Shown here: one piece after another, positions 1 to 5,982 of the stretch
How the letters are laid out: every line of letters begins with the position of its first letter
Numbering within the stretch: position 1 is the stretch's first letter
From: Halobacteriales archaeon
Lineage (GTDB): Archaea; Thermoplasmatota; E2; JACPAO01; JAHFTW01
Assembly: GCA_020201445.1 (NCBI GenBank)
Contig: JAIVGU010000041.1
Coordinates: 1 to 5,982 of the forward strand
DNA length: 5,982 bases
Reading direction: 5' to 3'
Made by a program: the position numbers and the translations under genes
Notes under the pieces: model-generated
Told to the model about the DNA's origin: nothing
Databases searched by the model: none
What the model saw: the letters and a program-made list of their open reading frames with translations, nothing else

Positions 1-285
1 CTGCTCTACGGCTACCTGGGCGGCACGCAGGCGTGCGTCGGCAACGTCCCCGCCGTGTCCGGGGCGACGGACCAGGGCACGACGCAGAAGTGCAGCGTCC
101 TGCTCACGCCGACGTCGATGTACCTAGGGGCGATGGCGGTGCTGAGCTTCCTGCTCTCCATCGGCTTCGGGCTCCTGGGCCTCGTGGTAGGCAAGCAGGT
201 CCTGCAGGCGGCCCCGGCGGCGTCCGAGGTGGGCGCAGGAGGCGGGCATGTCGCGCCTGGCGACGTTCCTGGCAAGGGCCCGTGA
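1..285 (+). CDS. C-terminal end of an unrecognised membrane protein (5' end outside window)
   Basis: The open frame enters at base 1 and stops at TGA 283-285, giving 94 visible residues. I do not recognise the family. The visible part starts with a Gly/Thr-rich segment carrying two cysteines (visible residues 12 and 31), followed by one clear membrane helix at about residues 41-64. Lys65 directly after the helix suggests a cytoplasmic C-terminus, which would put the cysteines outside, where they could form a disulfide; this is inference. The tail after about residue 70 is Ala/Gly/Pro-rich, and its last 12 codons overlap the start of trpCF. Third-position GC is high until the overlap, which supports this frame over the Arg-rich alternatives. 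The overlap suggests translational coupling to the trp genes, but a role in tryptophan metabolism or transport is not shown. Confidence 0.7.
   Translation: MLYGYLGGTQACVGNVPAVSGATDQGTTQKCSVLLTPTSMYLGAMAVLSFLLSIGFGLLGLVVGKQVLQAAPAASEVGAGGGHVAPGDVPGKGP
237..242 (+). promoter_or_regulatory. Ribosome binding site of trpCF
   Basis: AGGAGG lies 5 bp before the ATG at 248, inside the coding region of the upstream membrane protein. It is a near-perfect SD motif and fixes the trpCF start at 248. Confidence 0.75.
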
Positions 286-1618
286 GCGGGTCGCGGCCGG
301 CGCCTACGCCCCCAGCGGGGCGGCGCTCCAGCCGAACGGCCCCTTCGTGGCGGCCATCCAATCCGGCTCCGGCGTCGTCGCGGAGCTGAAGCCCGCCAGC
401 CCAAGCTCCGGCCTGCTGCTGCGCGGCCCTGTCGAGCCCGTCCTCGCCGCGTACAAGGCGGGAGGGGCCGCCGCGCTGAGCATCCTGACCGACGCGGACC
501 ACTTCGGCGGCAGCCCCGGCCTGCTCCGCACGGCGCACGCGCAGGGGCTTCCCACCCTGATGAAGGACTTCGTGGTGGACGAGGCCCAGCTCGCCTGCGC
601 CCGCCACGACGGCGCCAGCGCCGTCCTGCTCATCGAGCGCTGCTTTGCGGGCGACCGTGAACGGCGCGAGACGTTGGTGGACGCTGCCCACAAGCTTGGC
701 TTGGAAGTGCTGCTGGAACTTTTTGACGCGGCCGACTGGGCCAGCGCGCGCGGCTCGAACGCGGACCTGCTCGGCGTCAACGCACGCGACCTGGAGACGC
801 TGAAGGTCGACGAGGCCGCCGCGCTCCGCCTGCTCGCCGAGGTGGCGAAGCAGCGGCCCGTGCTGGCGCTCTCCGGCGTCCGCCGCCGCGCCGACGTCCT
901 GGCCGCCCGCCGCGCCGGCGCCCTCGGCGTCCTGGTGGGGACGATGCTGCTGGAGGCCCCCGACGCGGAGCTTGCGCTGCGCGCGCTCCAGCGGCCCCTC
1001 AGCAAGGTGTGCGGCCTGCGCACCGAGACCGATGTGGTGGGCGCGGCGAGGGCAGGCGCCGACCTGGTGGGGTTCGTCGTCGGCGCGCCCCGCTCCCCCC
1101 GTGACGTGCCACCCATCGTGGCCCAGCGGCTCGCGGACACCGCGCGCTCCCTCGGCCTCCGCCCCGTCCTCGTCACGCCGCACGCCGACGCCGGGGAGGT
1201 GCGGGCGTGGTGCCGCCTCGTCCGGCCGGCGTTCGTGCAGGTGTCCGGCTTCCTCCCCGCCGCCGGATGGAGCCACTCTCTCCAATCCATCCCGACCCAC
1301 GTCCTGCAGGCCGTCGAAGCGGGGGACGATGCGGCGCCCGGCCCCGACGTCGCGGGCTTCGTGGCCGACTCCCCGCACGGCGGCCTCGGCGGCGGCACCG
1401 GCGCGGTGCACGACTGGTCGCGGACGCTGCGGCTGGTCGACGCGCACCCCGGCCGCCTCAGCCTCGTCGCGGGCGGGCTCGACGCCGGCAACGCCGCCGC
1501 CGCCCTTGCCGCGACGGGCGCGTGGGGCGCCGACGCCTCCAGCCGCCTGGAGTCGGAGCCCGGCCGCAAGGACCCGGCGAAGGTCCTGGCCTTCGTGCAG
1601 GCGGTGCGCGGCGCATGA
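248..1618 (+). CDS. trpCF: Bifunctional indole-3-glycerol-phosphate synthase / phosphoribosylanthranilate isomerase (TrpC-TrpF fusion)
   Basis: 456 residues, about the size of the enterobacterial TrpC(F) fusion. Residues 1-248 are the IGPS barrel, which closes the indole ring. AELK supplies Glu46 and Lys48, followed by SPSSG (51-55), SILTD (78-82), MKDF with Lys106, Glu157 and VNARDL with Asn178 and Arg180. The usual ESG motif reads LSG (208-210), so a conserved active-site Glu appears to be Leu. Residues 251-456 are the PRAI barrel, which isomerises phosphoribosylanthranilate. VCGL carries the catalytic Cys255, followed by SPR (283-285), Asp374 as likely general acid, GGGTG (381-385), VAGGL (407-411) and a C-terminal SSRLESEPGRKD segment. 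The family motif QLHG is QVSG here. There is essentially no linker. The start is ATG with an SD at 237-242. The cytosolic enzyme acts directly before TrpA/TrpB, encoded downstream. The assignment is firm; activity of each half is inferred. Confidence 0.95.
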   Translation: MSRLATFLARARERVAAGAYAPSGAALQPNGPFVAAIQSGSGVVAELKPASPSSGLLLRGPVEPVLAAYKAGGAAALSILTDADHFGGSPGLLRTAHAQGLPTLMKDFVVDEAQLACARHDGASAVLLIERCFAGDRERRETLVDAAHKLGLEVLLELFDAADWASARGSNADLLGVNARDLETLKVDEAAALRLLAEVAKQRPVLALSGVRRRADVLAARRAGALGVLVGTMLLEAPDAELALRALQRPLSKVCGLRTETDVVGAARAGADLVGFVVGAPRSPRDVPPIVAQRLADTARSLGLRPVLVTPHADAGEVRAWCRLVRPAFVQVSGFLPAAGWSHSLQSIPTHVLQAVEAGDDAAPGPDVAGFVADSPHGGLGGGTGAVHDWSRTLRLVDAHPGRLSLVAGGLDAGNAAAALAATGAWGADASSRLESEPGRKDPAKVLAFVQAVRGA

Positions 1619-1622
1619 CTGA

Positions 1623-1686
1623 GGACCCACGAATCACACGAATTCGACGGTCGAGGTTTCGTGCAATTCGTGGAATTCGTGGTTCC
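1623..1686. repeat. Imperfect palindrome with 9-bp-period CACGAAT / ATTCGTG units (copy 1)
   Basis: The left arm (1623-1649) pairs with the right arm (1660-1686) at 22 of 27 positions, around a loop of about 10 bases. The arms are periodic: CACGAAT at 1628 and 1637, and (T/A)TTCGTG at 1657, 1666 and 1675, all 9 bp apart. The element fills most of the trpCF-trpB gap and ends 9 bp before the trpB SD. A related copy lies at 5899-5954. The reverse complement of 1658-1682 matches 5899-5923 at 22 of 25 bases. It looks like a dispersed REP-like palindrome. As RNA it would form a long hairpin between two cistrons of one operon. There is no T-run, so I do not call it a terminator. Confidence 0.8.
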
Positions 1687-1694
1687 CCGCAAAC

Positions 1695-1699
1695 GGAGG
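1695..1699 (+). promoter_or_regulatory. Ribosome binding site of trpB, supporting a TTG start
   Basis: GGAGG is 10 bp before the TTG at 1710. No ATG or GTG fits the conserved TrpB N-terminus, so this motif decides the start. Confidence 0.7.
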
Positions 1700-1709
1700 C
1701 GCAACGGCC

Positions 1710-2906
1710 TTGACCTACAGCTTCCCCGACGCGCGCGGCTACTTCGGCGAGTTCGGCGGCCGCTGGGTCGCCGAGACGCTGGTGCCGGTCGTGCAGCAGG
1801 TCGAGCAGGCGTTCACGGCGGCCCGCGCCGACCCCGCCTTCGCGGCGGAGCTGGAGCACTACAACCGCCACTTTGGCGGCCGCCCGACGCCGCTCTACCA
1901 CGCCCGCCGGCTGTCGGCGCACCTGGGCGGCGCCCGCGTCTGGCTCAAGCGCGAGGACCTGGTGCACGGCGGCGCGCACAAGTTCAACAACGTCATGGGC
2001 CAGGCCCTCCTCGCCAAGAGGATGGGGCGCACCCGCCTCATCGCGGAGACCGGCGCCGGCCAGCACGGCGTGGCGACGGCGATGGCGGGCGCGGCGCTCG
2101 GGCTCCCGGTGGAGGTCTACATGGGCGCCAAGGACGTCGGGCGGCAGGCGCTCAACGTGTTCCGCATGAAGCTCCTCGGCGCGCAGGTCCACCCGGTCTC
2201 CGCGGGCAACGGGACGCTGAAGGACGCGGTCAACGACGCGCTGCGCGACTGGTCCGGCCGCCCGGAGGACACCTACTACTGCATCGGCTCCGTGGTCGGG
2301 CCGCACCCGTTCCCGCTCATGGTGCGCGAGTTCCAGCGCGTCATCGGCACCGAGGCGCGGCGCCAGTTCGCGGAGCAGGCGGGCGGCAAGCGGCTGCCCG
2401 ACGCGGTGGTGGCGTGCGTGGGCGGTGGCAGCAACGCCATCGGCAGCTTCCACCCCTTCGTCGACGACCCCGTGCAACTGGTCGGCGTGGAGGCGGGCGG
2501 CCACGGCATCCCGAGCGGCCAGCACGCAGCCACGCTGACGGGAGGGGCGCCCGGCATCCTGCACGGAGCCCTCAGCTACCTCCTGCAGGACGCGGACGGG
2601 CAGGTCACGGAGCCGCACTCCATCAGCGCCGGCCTCGACTACCCCGGCGTCGGCCCCGAGCACGCCCACCTGCACGCCACCGGCCGCGTGCGCTACACGA
2701 GCGCGACGGACGCGGAGGCGCTGGAGGCGACGCAGCAGCTCTGCCGCCTGGAGGGCATCATCCCCGCGCTGGAGTCGGCGCACGCCCTCGCCGAGGCGGG
2801 CAAGATGGCGCCCGGCATGAAGGGAAAGGACCTCATCGTGACCCTCAGCGGCCGCGGCGACAAGGACATCCACACCCTCATGGCCGCGCTGGGGGCGAAG
2901 CCATGA
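1710..2906 (+). CDS. trpB: Tryptophan synthase beta chain
   Basis: 398 residues, a full-length TrpB of the common TrpB1 type. It is a PLP enzyme that condenses indole with serine to give tryptophan, working in an alpha2-beta2 complex with TrpA. The N-terminus has the typical [10 protein letters not shown] (11-20). GGAHKFNN supplies the PLP lysine, Lys91. AETGAGQHG (112-120) contains Glu113, the likely catalytic acid/base. GGGSNA (238-243) is the phosphate-binding loop. [12 protein letters not shown] (308-319) carries the conserved Asp310, and [10 protein letters not shown] (379-388) carries the Ser380 that contacts the pyridine ring in this family. All key motifs are intact. The start is TTG, supported by an SD 10 bp upstream and the conserved N-terminus. 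A 91-bp gap holding a palindromic repeat separates it from trpCF, and it overlaps trpA by 4 bp. Confidence 0.97.
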   Translation: MTYSFPDARGYFGEFGGRWVAETLVPVVQQVEQAFTAARADPAFAAELEHYNRHFGGRPTPLYHARRLSAHLGGARVWLKREDLVHGGAHKFNNVMGQALLAKRMGRTRLIAETGAGQHGVATAMAGAALGLPVEVYMGAKDVGRQALNVFRMKLLGAQVHPVSAGNGTLKDAVNDALRDWSGRPEDTYYCIGSVVGPHPFPLMVREFQRVIGTEARRQFAEQAGGKRLPDAVVACVGGGSNAIGSFHPFVDDPVQLVGVEAGGHGIPSGQHAATLTGGAPGILHGALSYLLQDADGQVTEPHSISAGLDYPGVGPEHAHLHATGRVRYTSATDAEALEATQQLCRLEGIIPALESAHALAEAGKMAPGMKGKDLIVTLSGRGDKDIHTLMAALGAKP

Positions 2907-3706
2907 CCCCCGCCACCGGCATCGAACGGCTTCGCAGGCGCATCGCGTCCGTGAAGGCGGAGAAGCGCGCGGCGCTCTCCATCTATCTCCCCGTCGGCTT
3001 CCCCGACCTGCCGCGCAGCGCCGCCGCCATGGAGGCCGCAGTGCGGGGCGGCGCCGACTGGCTCGAGGTCGGCCTGCCGTTCAGCGACCCGGCCGCCGAC
3101 GGCCCCATCCTGCAGGCCGCCAGCACGCAAGCGCTCCTGGCCGGGACCCGGTTCGAGGACGCGCTCGCCACCGCCCGCCGCCTGCGCCAGGACCACCCGG
3201 ACCTGCCGCTGGTGGCGATGACCTACGCCAACCTCGTCCACCGCTCAGGCTGGCGGCCAACCGTGCAGCGCCTCGCGGACGCCGGCTTCGACGGCCTCAT
3301 CGTCCCCGACGCCCCGCTGGAGGAGGCGGCCCCGCTGCGCGACGCCCTCGCCGCCTGCGGCCTCGCGCATGTCCCGCTCGTCACCCCCACCACGCCGCCG
3401 GGGCGGATGCGCGCCATCGCCGCCACCGCCACGGGCTTCCTCTACGTGGTCGCCAACGTCGGCGTCACCGGGCAGGCGGACCCCGGCGCCCGCGTCGTGG
3501 AGACGGTCCGCCGTGCCCGCGAGGCCGCTCCCGACGCCCGCCTCATGGTCGGCTTCGGCATCCGCGGCCCCGACGACGTGCGCCGCATCCACGCCGCGGG
3601 GGCGGACGGCTGCATCGTCGGCTCCCACGTCGTGCAGCGGATGCAGCAGGGCGCCGGGCCGGAGCAGGTCGCGGCGGAAGTGGCGCGGCTGCGCATGGGT
3701 TGCTGA
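2903..3706 (+). CDS. trpA: Tryptophan synthase alpha chain
   Basis: 267 residues, the usual TrpA size. It cleaves indole-3-glycerol phosphate to indole and glyceraldehyde 3-phosphate and channels indole to TrpB. It is a TIM barrel. [10 protein letters not shown] (54-63) contains the catalytic Glu55, and ADGP (65-68) contains Asp66. Tyr181 sits in [12 protein letters not shown] (179-190), where the family usually has a Ser in place of one Ala. GFGIRGPDD (217-225) and VGS (239-241) are the phosphate-binding segments. The ATG overlaps the trpB stop (ATGA at 2903-2906), and no strong SD precedes it, so translation is probably coupled to trpB. The frame stays open far upstream through trpB, but that extension is a shadow. 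trpA ends 15 bp before the end of the convergent DUF2339 gene, with no T-rich terminator visible. Confidence 0.97.
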   Translation: MTPATGIERLRRRIASVKAEKRAALSIYLPVGFPDLPRSAAAMEAAVRGGADWLEVGLPFSDPAADGPILQAASTQALLAGTRFEDALATARRLRQDHPDLPLVAMTYANLVHRSGWRPTVQRLADAGFDGLIVPDAPLEEAAPLRDALAACGLAHVPLVTPTTPPGRMRAIAATATGFLYVVANVGVTGQADPGARVVETVRRAREAAPDARLMVGFGIRGPDDVRRIHAAGADGCIVGSHVVQRMQQGAGPEQVAAEVARLRMGC

Positions 3707-3721
3707 CAGGAACCCCGCGTC

Positions 3722-5419
3722 TCAGGGGCGTGGGCGGACCGGGGCCGCAGCCGTGCCTGCCGGGGTCTCTTGGGCGCCGCCCCTGCGCTGCCGGACGTAC
3801 AGGAACGCGCCGGCGAGCAGCAGCGCGCCCGTGGCCAGGAACGCCAGGACGCGGGCGGGCAGGGAGAGCTCGTGCAGGTCGACGAGGAACACACGGCCGA
3901 GCACGAGGCCGAACAGCGCGAAGGAGGCGGTGCGGACCTCCGCGTTGTTCATCAGCAGGCCCAGCACGACGGCCACCAGGCCCTCGATGCCCCAGCAGGC
4001 GGCGATGAGCCAGCCGTCGAGGGCCACCGGCACCGCGACGAGGGGCGCCGCGGCGGCCACGGCGAGGCCCGCGATGCGCAGCAGGTCGGTGCCCGGGCGG
4101 CCCTGGCGCGCCGCGAACAGCCCGGCGCCGAGCGCGAGGCAGAGGCCGGCGGCCCCCAGCGCCTTCGCCTGGTCGAGCGGGAGCGGCACCTCGTCGGCGG
4201 CCAGCGCGGCGGTGAGCGCCAGCAGGCAGATGGCGGCCATGGCGAGGGCGCCGATGTGGACGCCCACGCGGGCGCGGCCCTGGAACGCGAAGCCTGCCGC
4301 CCCGGCCGCGGCGGCGAGGCCCGCCTGGGCCAGGACCACCGTGGAGGGGGCGTCGAAGTGCAGGAACGGCCACGCGGCCAGCAGGACGCCACCGGCGATG
4401 CCCAGGATGGGGGCCACGCCGCGCCACGCGAGGGCTGCCATCAGGGAGGCCAGCCCCACCAGCAGGGCGGACCACGCCCACGCGTCGGGGACGGCGCCCC
4501 GGTCCGCCGCGGCGCCCAGGATGAGGAACAGGCCGGCGGGGGAGAGGCCGGCGGCGAACCAGGACAGCTCGCGGTGCTGCCTCGCACGGTGCGCGGCGAG
4601 GGCGCCGAGGCCGCTCAGCAGCACGGCGGTCGCGATGGGGAGCGGCCACGGGATGGCGGGGTCCAGGGCGGCCGCCACCTGGACGATGGTGGCGCCGAGC
4701 AGGATGGTGGCCACGATGGCGCTCCAGCCGCGCCACGCCGCCGCCAGCAGGAAGCCGGCGTCCAGCGCCACCACGAAGGCGAGGCCGACGGTGGAGAACT
4801 CCCCCGCCGGCGCGACCAGGACGTGGATGAGCGCCGCGGCGGCCCCGGCGAGGGCCTGCAGGTTCCGCCACACCGCGTACGCGGCAAGCCCGGCGGCGAC
4901 CACGGCGAGCAGGGCGATGTCGAGCTCGCGCGTCATGCCGAGGGCGGCGCGGTAGGTGGGCAAGGCGTAGCCGACGTAGAGCGTCGTGTAGGCGATGACG
5001 GCGCCGCCGCCCGCGAACACCTGCGCGACGGCGGAGTCCATGCGCCGCTTCCGCATCAGCTCGCCCCCCGCGAACAGGGCGAGGCCGCCGAGCAGGCCGA
5101 TGGCGAAGCGGCCCGGGATGGGCACCCAGCCGCGGTCGTAGGCGAGCTTCAGGAAGAACAGCACGCCGAGCGCCAGCACCAGGATGCCGGCGCGGGCGAG
5201 CCAGCGGACGGCCAGCATCGGATCGGCGGCGCGGGGTGGCCGGGGCGGCGGCAGCGGGGCCACCGGGGGCTGCGCCTGGGCGATGGGGATCCACGCGAGC
5301 TGCTGCGGCGCCGGCTGCTGCTGGGCGGGAGGCTGCGCGGCGAGGCGGCGCATCCGGGCCTCAAGCTCCGCCACGCGACGCTCGAGCAGGCGGAGGCGCT
5401 CCTCGGGGGTGGACTCCAC
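3722..5419 (-). CDS. DUF2339 family polytopic membrane protein
   Basis: 565 residues from the GTG at 5419. The family is uncharacterised and its biochemical role unknown. Residues 5-28 form a charged, Leu/Glu/Arg-rich coiled coil. A Pro/Gln-rich linker follows (about 29-66), then about 17-20 hydrophobic helices through residue 541. Family features are FFLKLAYDRGW (88-98) after the first helix, the GGGAVIAYTTLY segment (137-148), and the C-terminal LGRVFLVDLHEL...RVLAFLATGALLL region (507-535). The tail is short, Pro/Ala/Arg-rich and likely cytoplasmic. The soluble coiled coil followed by a membrane bundle is the usual DUF2339 layout, and the length is at the short end for the family. In-frame GTG 5434 and TTG 5431 are alternative starts. 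The frame is open further upstream to about 5920, but there it runs antisense to the UPF0201 gene and reads as Arg-rich noise. Start confidence is moderate; family confidence is high. Confidence 0.85.
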   Translation of the reverse strand: MESTPEERLRLLERRVAELEARMRRLAAQPPAQQQPAPQQLAWIPIAQAQPPVAPLPPPRPPRAADPMLAVRWLARAGILVLALGVLFFLKLAYDRGWVPIPGRFAIGLLGGLALFAGGELMRKRRMDSAVAQVFAGGGAVIAYTTLYVGYALPTYRAALGMTRELDIALLAVVAAGLAAYAVWRNLQALAGAAAALIHVLVAPAGEFSTVGLAFVVALDAGFLLAAAWRGWSAIVATILLGATIVQVAAALDPAIPWPLPIATAVLLSGLGALAAHRARQHRELSWFAAGLSPAGLFLILGAAADRGAVPDAWAWSALLVGLASLMAALAWRGVAPILGIAGGVLLAAWPFLHFDAPSTVVLAQAGLAAAAGAAGFAFQGRARVGVHIGALAMAAICLLALTAALAADEVPLPLDQAKALGAAGLCLALGAGLFAARQGRPGTDLLRIAGLAVAAAAPLVAVPVALDGWLIAACWGIEGLVAVVLGLLMNNAEVRTASFALFGLVLGRVFLVDLHELSLPARVLAFLATGALLLAGAFLYVRQRRGGAQETPAGTAAAPVRPRP

Positions 5420-5440
5420 GCCCTGCCCCAACACGGGCGC

Positions 5441-5449
5441 GCATAAGAA
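5441..5449. promoter_or_regulatory. Possible TATA-like element in the divergent intergenic region
   Basis: GCATAAGAA is the only A/T-rich patch in the 51-bp gap between the two divergent genes. On the minus strand it reads TTCTTATGC, centred about 26 bp before the GTG at 5419, the distance expected for an archaeal TATA box of a leaderless transcript. It lies at a similar distance before the GTG at 5471, but that gene has an SD in between, so the minus-strand reading fits better. No clear BRE (B recognition element) is visible. Confidence 0.3.
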
Positions 5450-5455
5450 GGCCGA

Positions 5456-5462
5456 GGAGGTG
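5456..5462 (+). promoter_or_regulatory. Ribosome binding site of the UPF0201 gene
   Basis: GGAGGTG, a full-strength SD, lies 8 bp before the GTG at 5471. It supports that start and implies a leadered transcript. Confidence 0.75.
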
Positions 5463-5470
5463 CGCGCCGC

Positions 5471-5884
5471 GTGCAGGTCCGCGTCGTGGCGCCCGTCCGC
5501 TTCACCGAGGACCCCGAGCGAGTCCGGCAGGCGGTGCGCAACCTGTTCCCCGATGCCGCGTTCGCGGAGACGCCGCAGGGCCTCGTCGCCACCACGGCGG
5601 ACCTGCGGCCGCTGCGGCAGCGGGTGTGGCAGCTCCGCATCATCGACACCTTCCGCGGCCAGTTCCTGCACGGCATGGACGCGGACAGGACGCACACGAC
5701 GTTCCGCATGAGCAAGCAGGCGGCGCTCGCCAACCACGTCTCGTTCCCCGCGACGCCGCACGTCCTTGGCGACCTCACGGTGACGGTCACGCCGGAGCCG
5801 GGCGACCCGCTGGACGTCGAGCGGCTGGCGTGGTGGATGGCGCCGGAGACAAAGGATGGCGAGATTGTCGGCCCGACAGACTGA
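5471..5884 (+). CDS. UPF0201 / COG1931 family protein (archaeal, putative RNA-binding)
   Basis: 137 residues, the usual size of this archaeal family (former DUF54, Pfam RNA_binding). Matching features are VRVVAPVRFTEDPERV (3-18), AVRNLFPDA (21-29), a central L-RPLRQRVWQLRIIDTFR segment (45-62) resembling the family's R-x-ILDT-R block, FRMSKQAAL (78-86) resembling its F-LNKQAA block, and HVLGDLTVTVTPEPGD (97-112), a strand carrying the family's LG-I-V pattern. The C-terminal DGEIVGPTD tail is acidic. Structural-genomics work gives the family an RNA-binding-like fold, but its cellular role is not established. The start is GTG with a strong SD. It diverges from the DUF2339 gene and appears to be a single-gene unit, since the following 98 bp are non-coding. 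It is the main evidence that the window is archaeal. Confidence 0.88.
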   Translation: MQVRVVAPVRFTEDPERVRQAVRNLFPDAAFAETPQGLVATTADLRPLRQRVWQLRIIDTFRGQFLHGMDADRTHTTFRMSKQAALANHVSFPATPHVLGDLTVTVTPEPGDPLDVERLAWWMAPETKDGEIVGPTD

Positions 5885-5898
5885 CTCCCGCCCGACGA

Positions 5899-5954
5899 CC
5901 ACGGATTCCACGAAGAGCACGAATCAAGGCTCCATCCGTGCAATCGTGCTGGTG
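5899..5954. repeat. Imperfect palindrome related to the one at 1623-1686 (copy 2)
   Basis: The left arm has three units 9 bp apart: CACGGAT at 5900, CACGAAG at 5909 and CACGAAT at 5918. The right arm has ATCCGTG at 5934 and AATCGTG at 5942, and tails off at GGTG (5951-5954). The inner arms pair well (5918-5924 with 5934-5940, one mismatch). The outer pairing needs a bulge and is weaker. Positions 5899-5923 match the reverse complement of copy 1 (1658-1682) at 22 of 25 bases. It starts 15 bp after the stop of the UPF0201 gene. It looks like an older or decayed copy of the same family. Confidence 0.7.
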
Positions 5955-5973
5955 CGAAGTCAACCACCGAACC

Positions 5974-5981
5974 GGGGAGGA
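5974..5981 (+). promoter_or_regulatory. SD-like sequence at the right edge
   Basis: GGGGAGGA at the end of the window resembles the SD motifs of the other + strand genes here. It probably belongs to a gene starting within about 10 bp past the edge, which cannot be seen. Confidence 0.4.
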
Positions 5982-5982
5982 C

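Noticed and set aside
1623..1686. Tryptophan attenuator, riboswitch or intrinsic terminator between trpCF and trpB
   Set aside because: There is no T-run and no leader peptide with Trp codons, the position is inside the operon, and a related copy occurs after an unrelated gene at 5899.
104..1704. Two long minus-strand open frames (104-1630 and 304-1704) opposite trpCF
   Set aside because: The translations are rich in Arg, Ala and Gly with no recognisable domain. Long antisense frames are expected opposite GC-rich genes, and trpCF explains the region fully.
1458..2873. 471-residue minus-strand open frame opposite trpB
   Set aside because: It is antisense to a gene with every TrpB motif intact and shows no family resemblance of its own.
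1661..2902. Upstream extension of the trpA frame across trpB
   Set aside because: The extension is Arg/Pro-rich noise in the wrong frame of trpB. The ATG at 2903, coupled to the trpB stop, gives a normal-length TrpA.
3369..5446. Long open frames (3369-4955 + and 3770-5446 + strand, 3543-5294 - strand) over the DUF2339 gene
   Set aside because: They are low-complexity shadows of the membrane protein in other frames, without coherent domains.
5420..5920. N-terminal extension of the DUF2339 frame to about 5920
   Set aside because: It is antisense to the UPF0201 gene, with an Arg/Val-rich composition and no domain. GTG 5419 directly precedes the expected N-terminal coiled coil.
5899..5954. CRISPR-like array
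   Set aside because: Units of 7 bp every 9 bp with an inverted arrangement do not match CRISPR repeats and spacers, and no cas gene is present.

Overview
The window is a gene-dense piece of a very GC-rich genome (well above 70% GC by eye, with strong G/C at third codon positions). It most likely comes from an archaeon. The best evidence is the gene at 5471-5884, which matches the archaeal UPF0201 / COG1931 (former DUF54) family of putative RNA-binding proteins. The proteins are rich in Ala, Arg and Gly but not strongly acidic, which argues against a haloarchaeon. A GC-rich Thermoplasmatota-like lineage is possible, but the sequence alone does not settle this. Shine-Dalgarno (SD) motifs are clear before several genes.

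Region 1 (1-3706, + strand) is the distal part of a tryptophan biosynthesis operon. It opens with the C-terminal end of an unrecognised membrane protein, whose stop codon lies 38 bp inside the next gene. Then come a fused trpC-trpF gene, trpB and trpA. Together they convert phosphoribosylanthranilate to tryptophan: the TrpF half isomerises it, the TrpC half makes indole-3-glycerol phosphate, TrpA releases indole, and TrpB joins indole to serine. trpB and trpA overlap by 4 bp. trpCF and trpB are separated by 91 bp that is filled mainly by an imperfect palindrome built from a 9-bp-period CACGAAT / ATTCGTG motif. Any trpE, trpG or trpD would lie outside the window.

Region 2 (3707-5419, - strand) is a large polytopic DUF2339 membrane protein, convergent with trpA and separated from it by only 15 bp. 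Region 3 (5420-5884) is a 51-bp divergent intergenic region and the UPF0201 gene on the + strand. Region 4 (5885-5982) is intergenic. It holds a second, more degenerate copy of the palindromic element and ends with an SD-like sequence that probably belongs to a gene starting just past the window.

The points most worth a second look are the two related palindromes, one of them inside the trp operon; the fused and somewhat divergent TrpCF, with an apparent Leu in place of a conserved active-site Glu; and the unknown membrane protein overlapping trpCF. I see no complete new defence, mobile or CRISPR system here.
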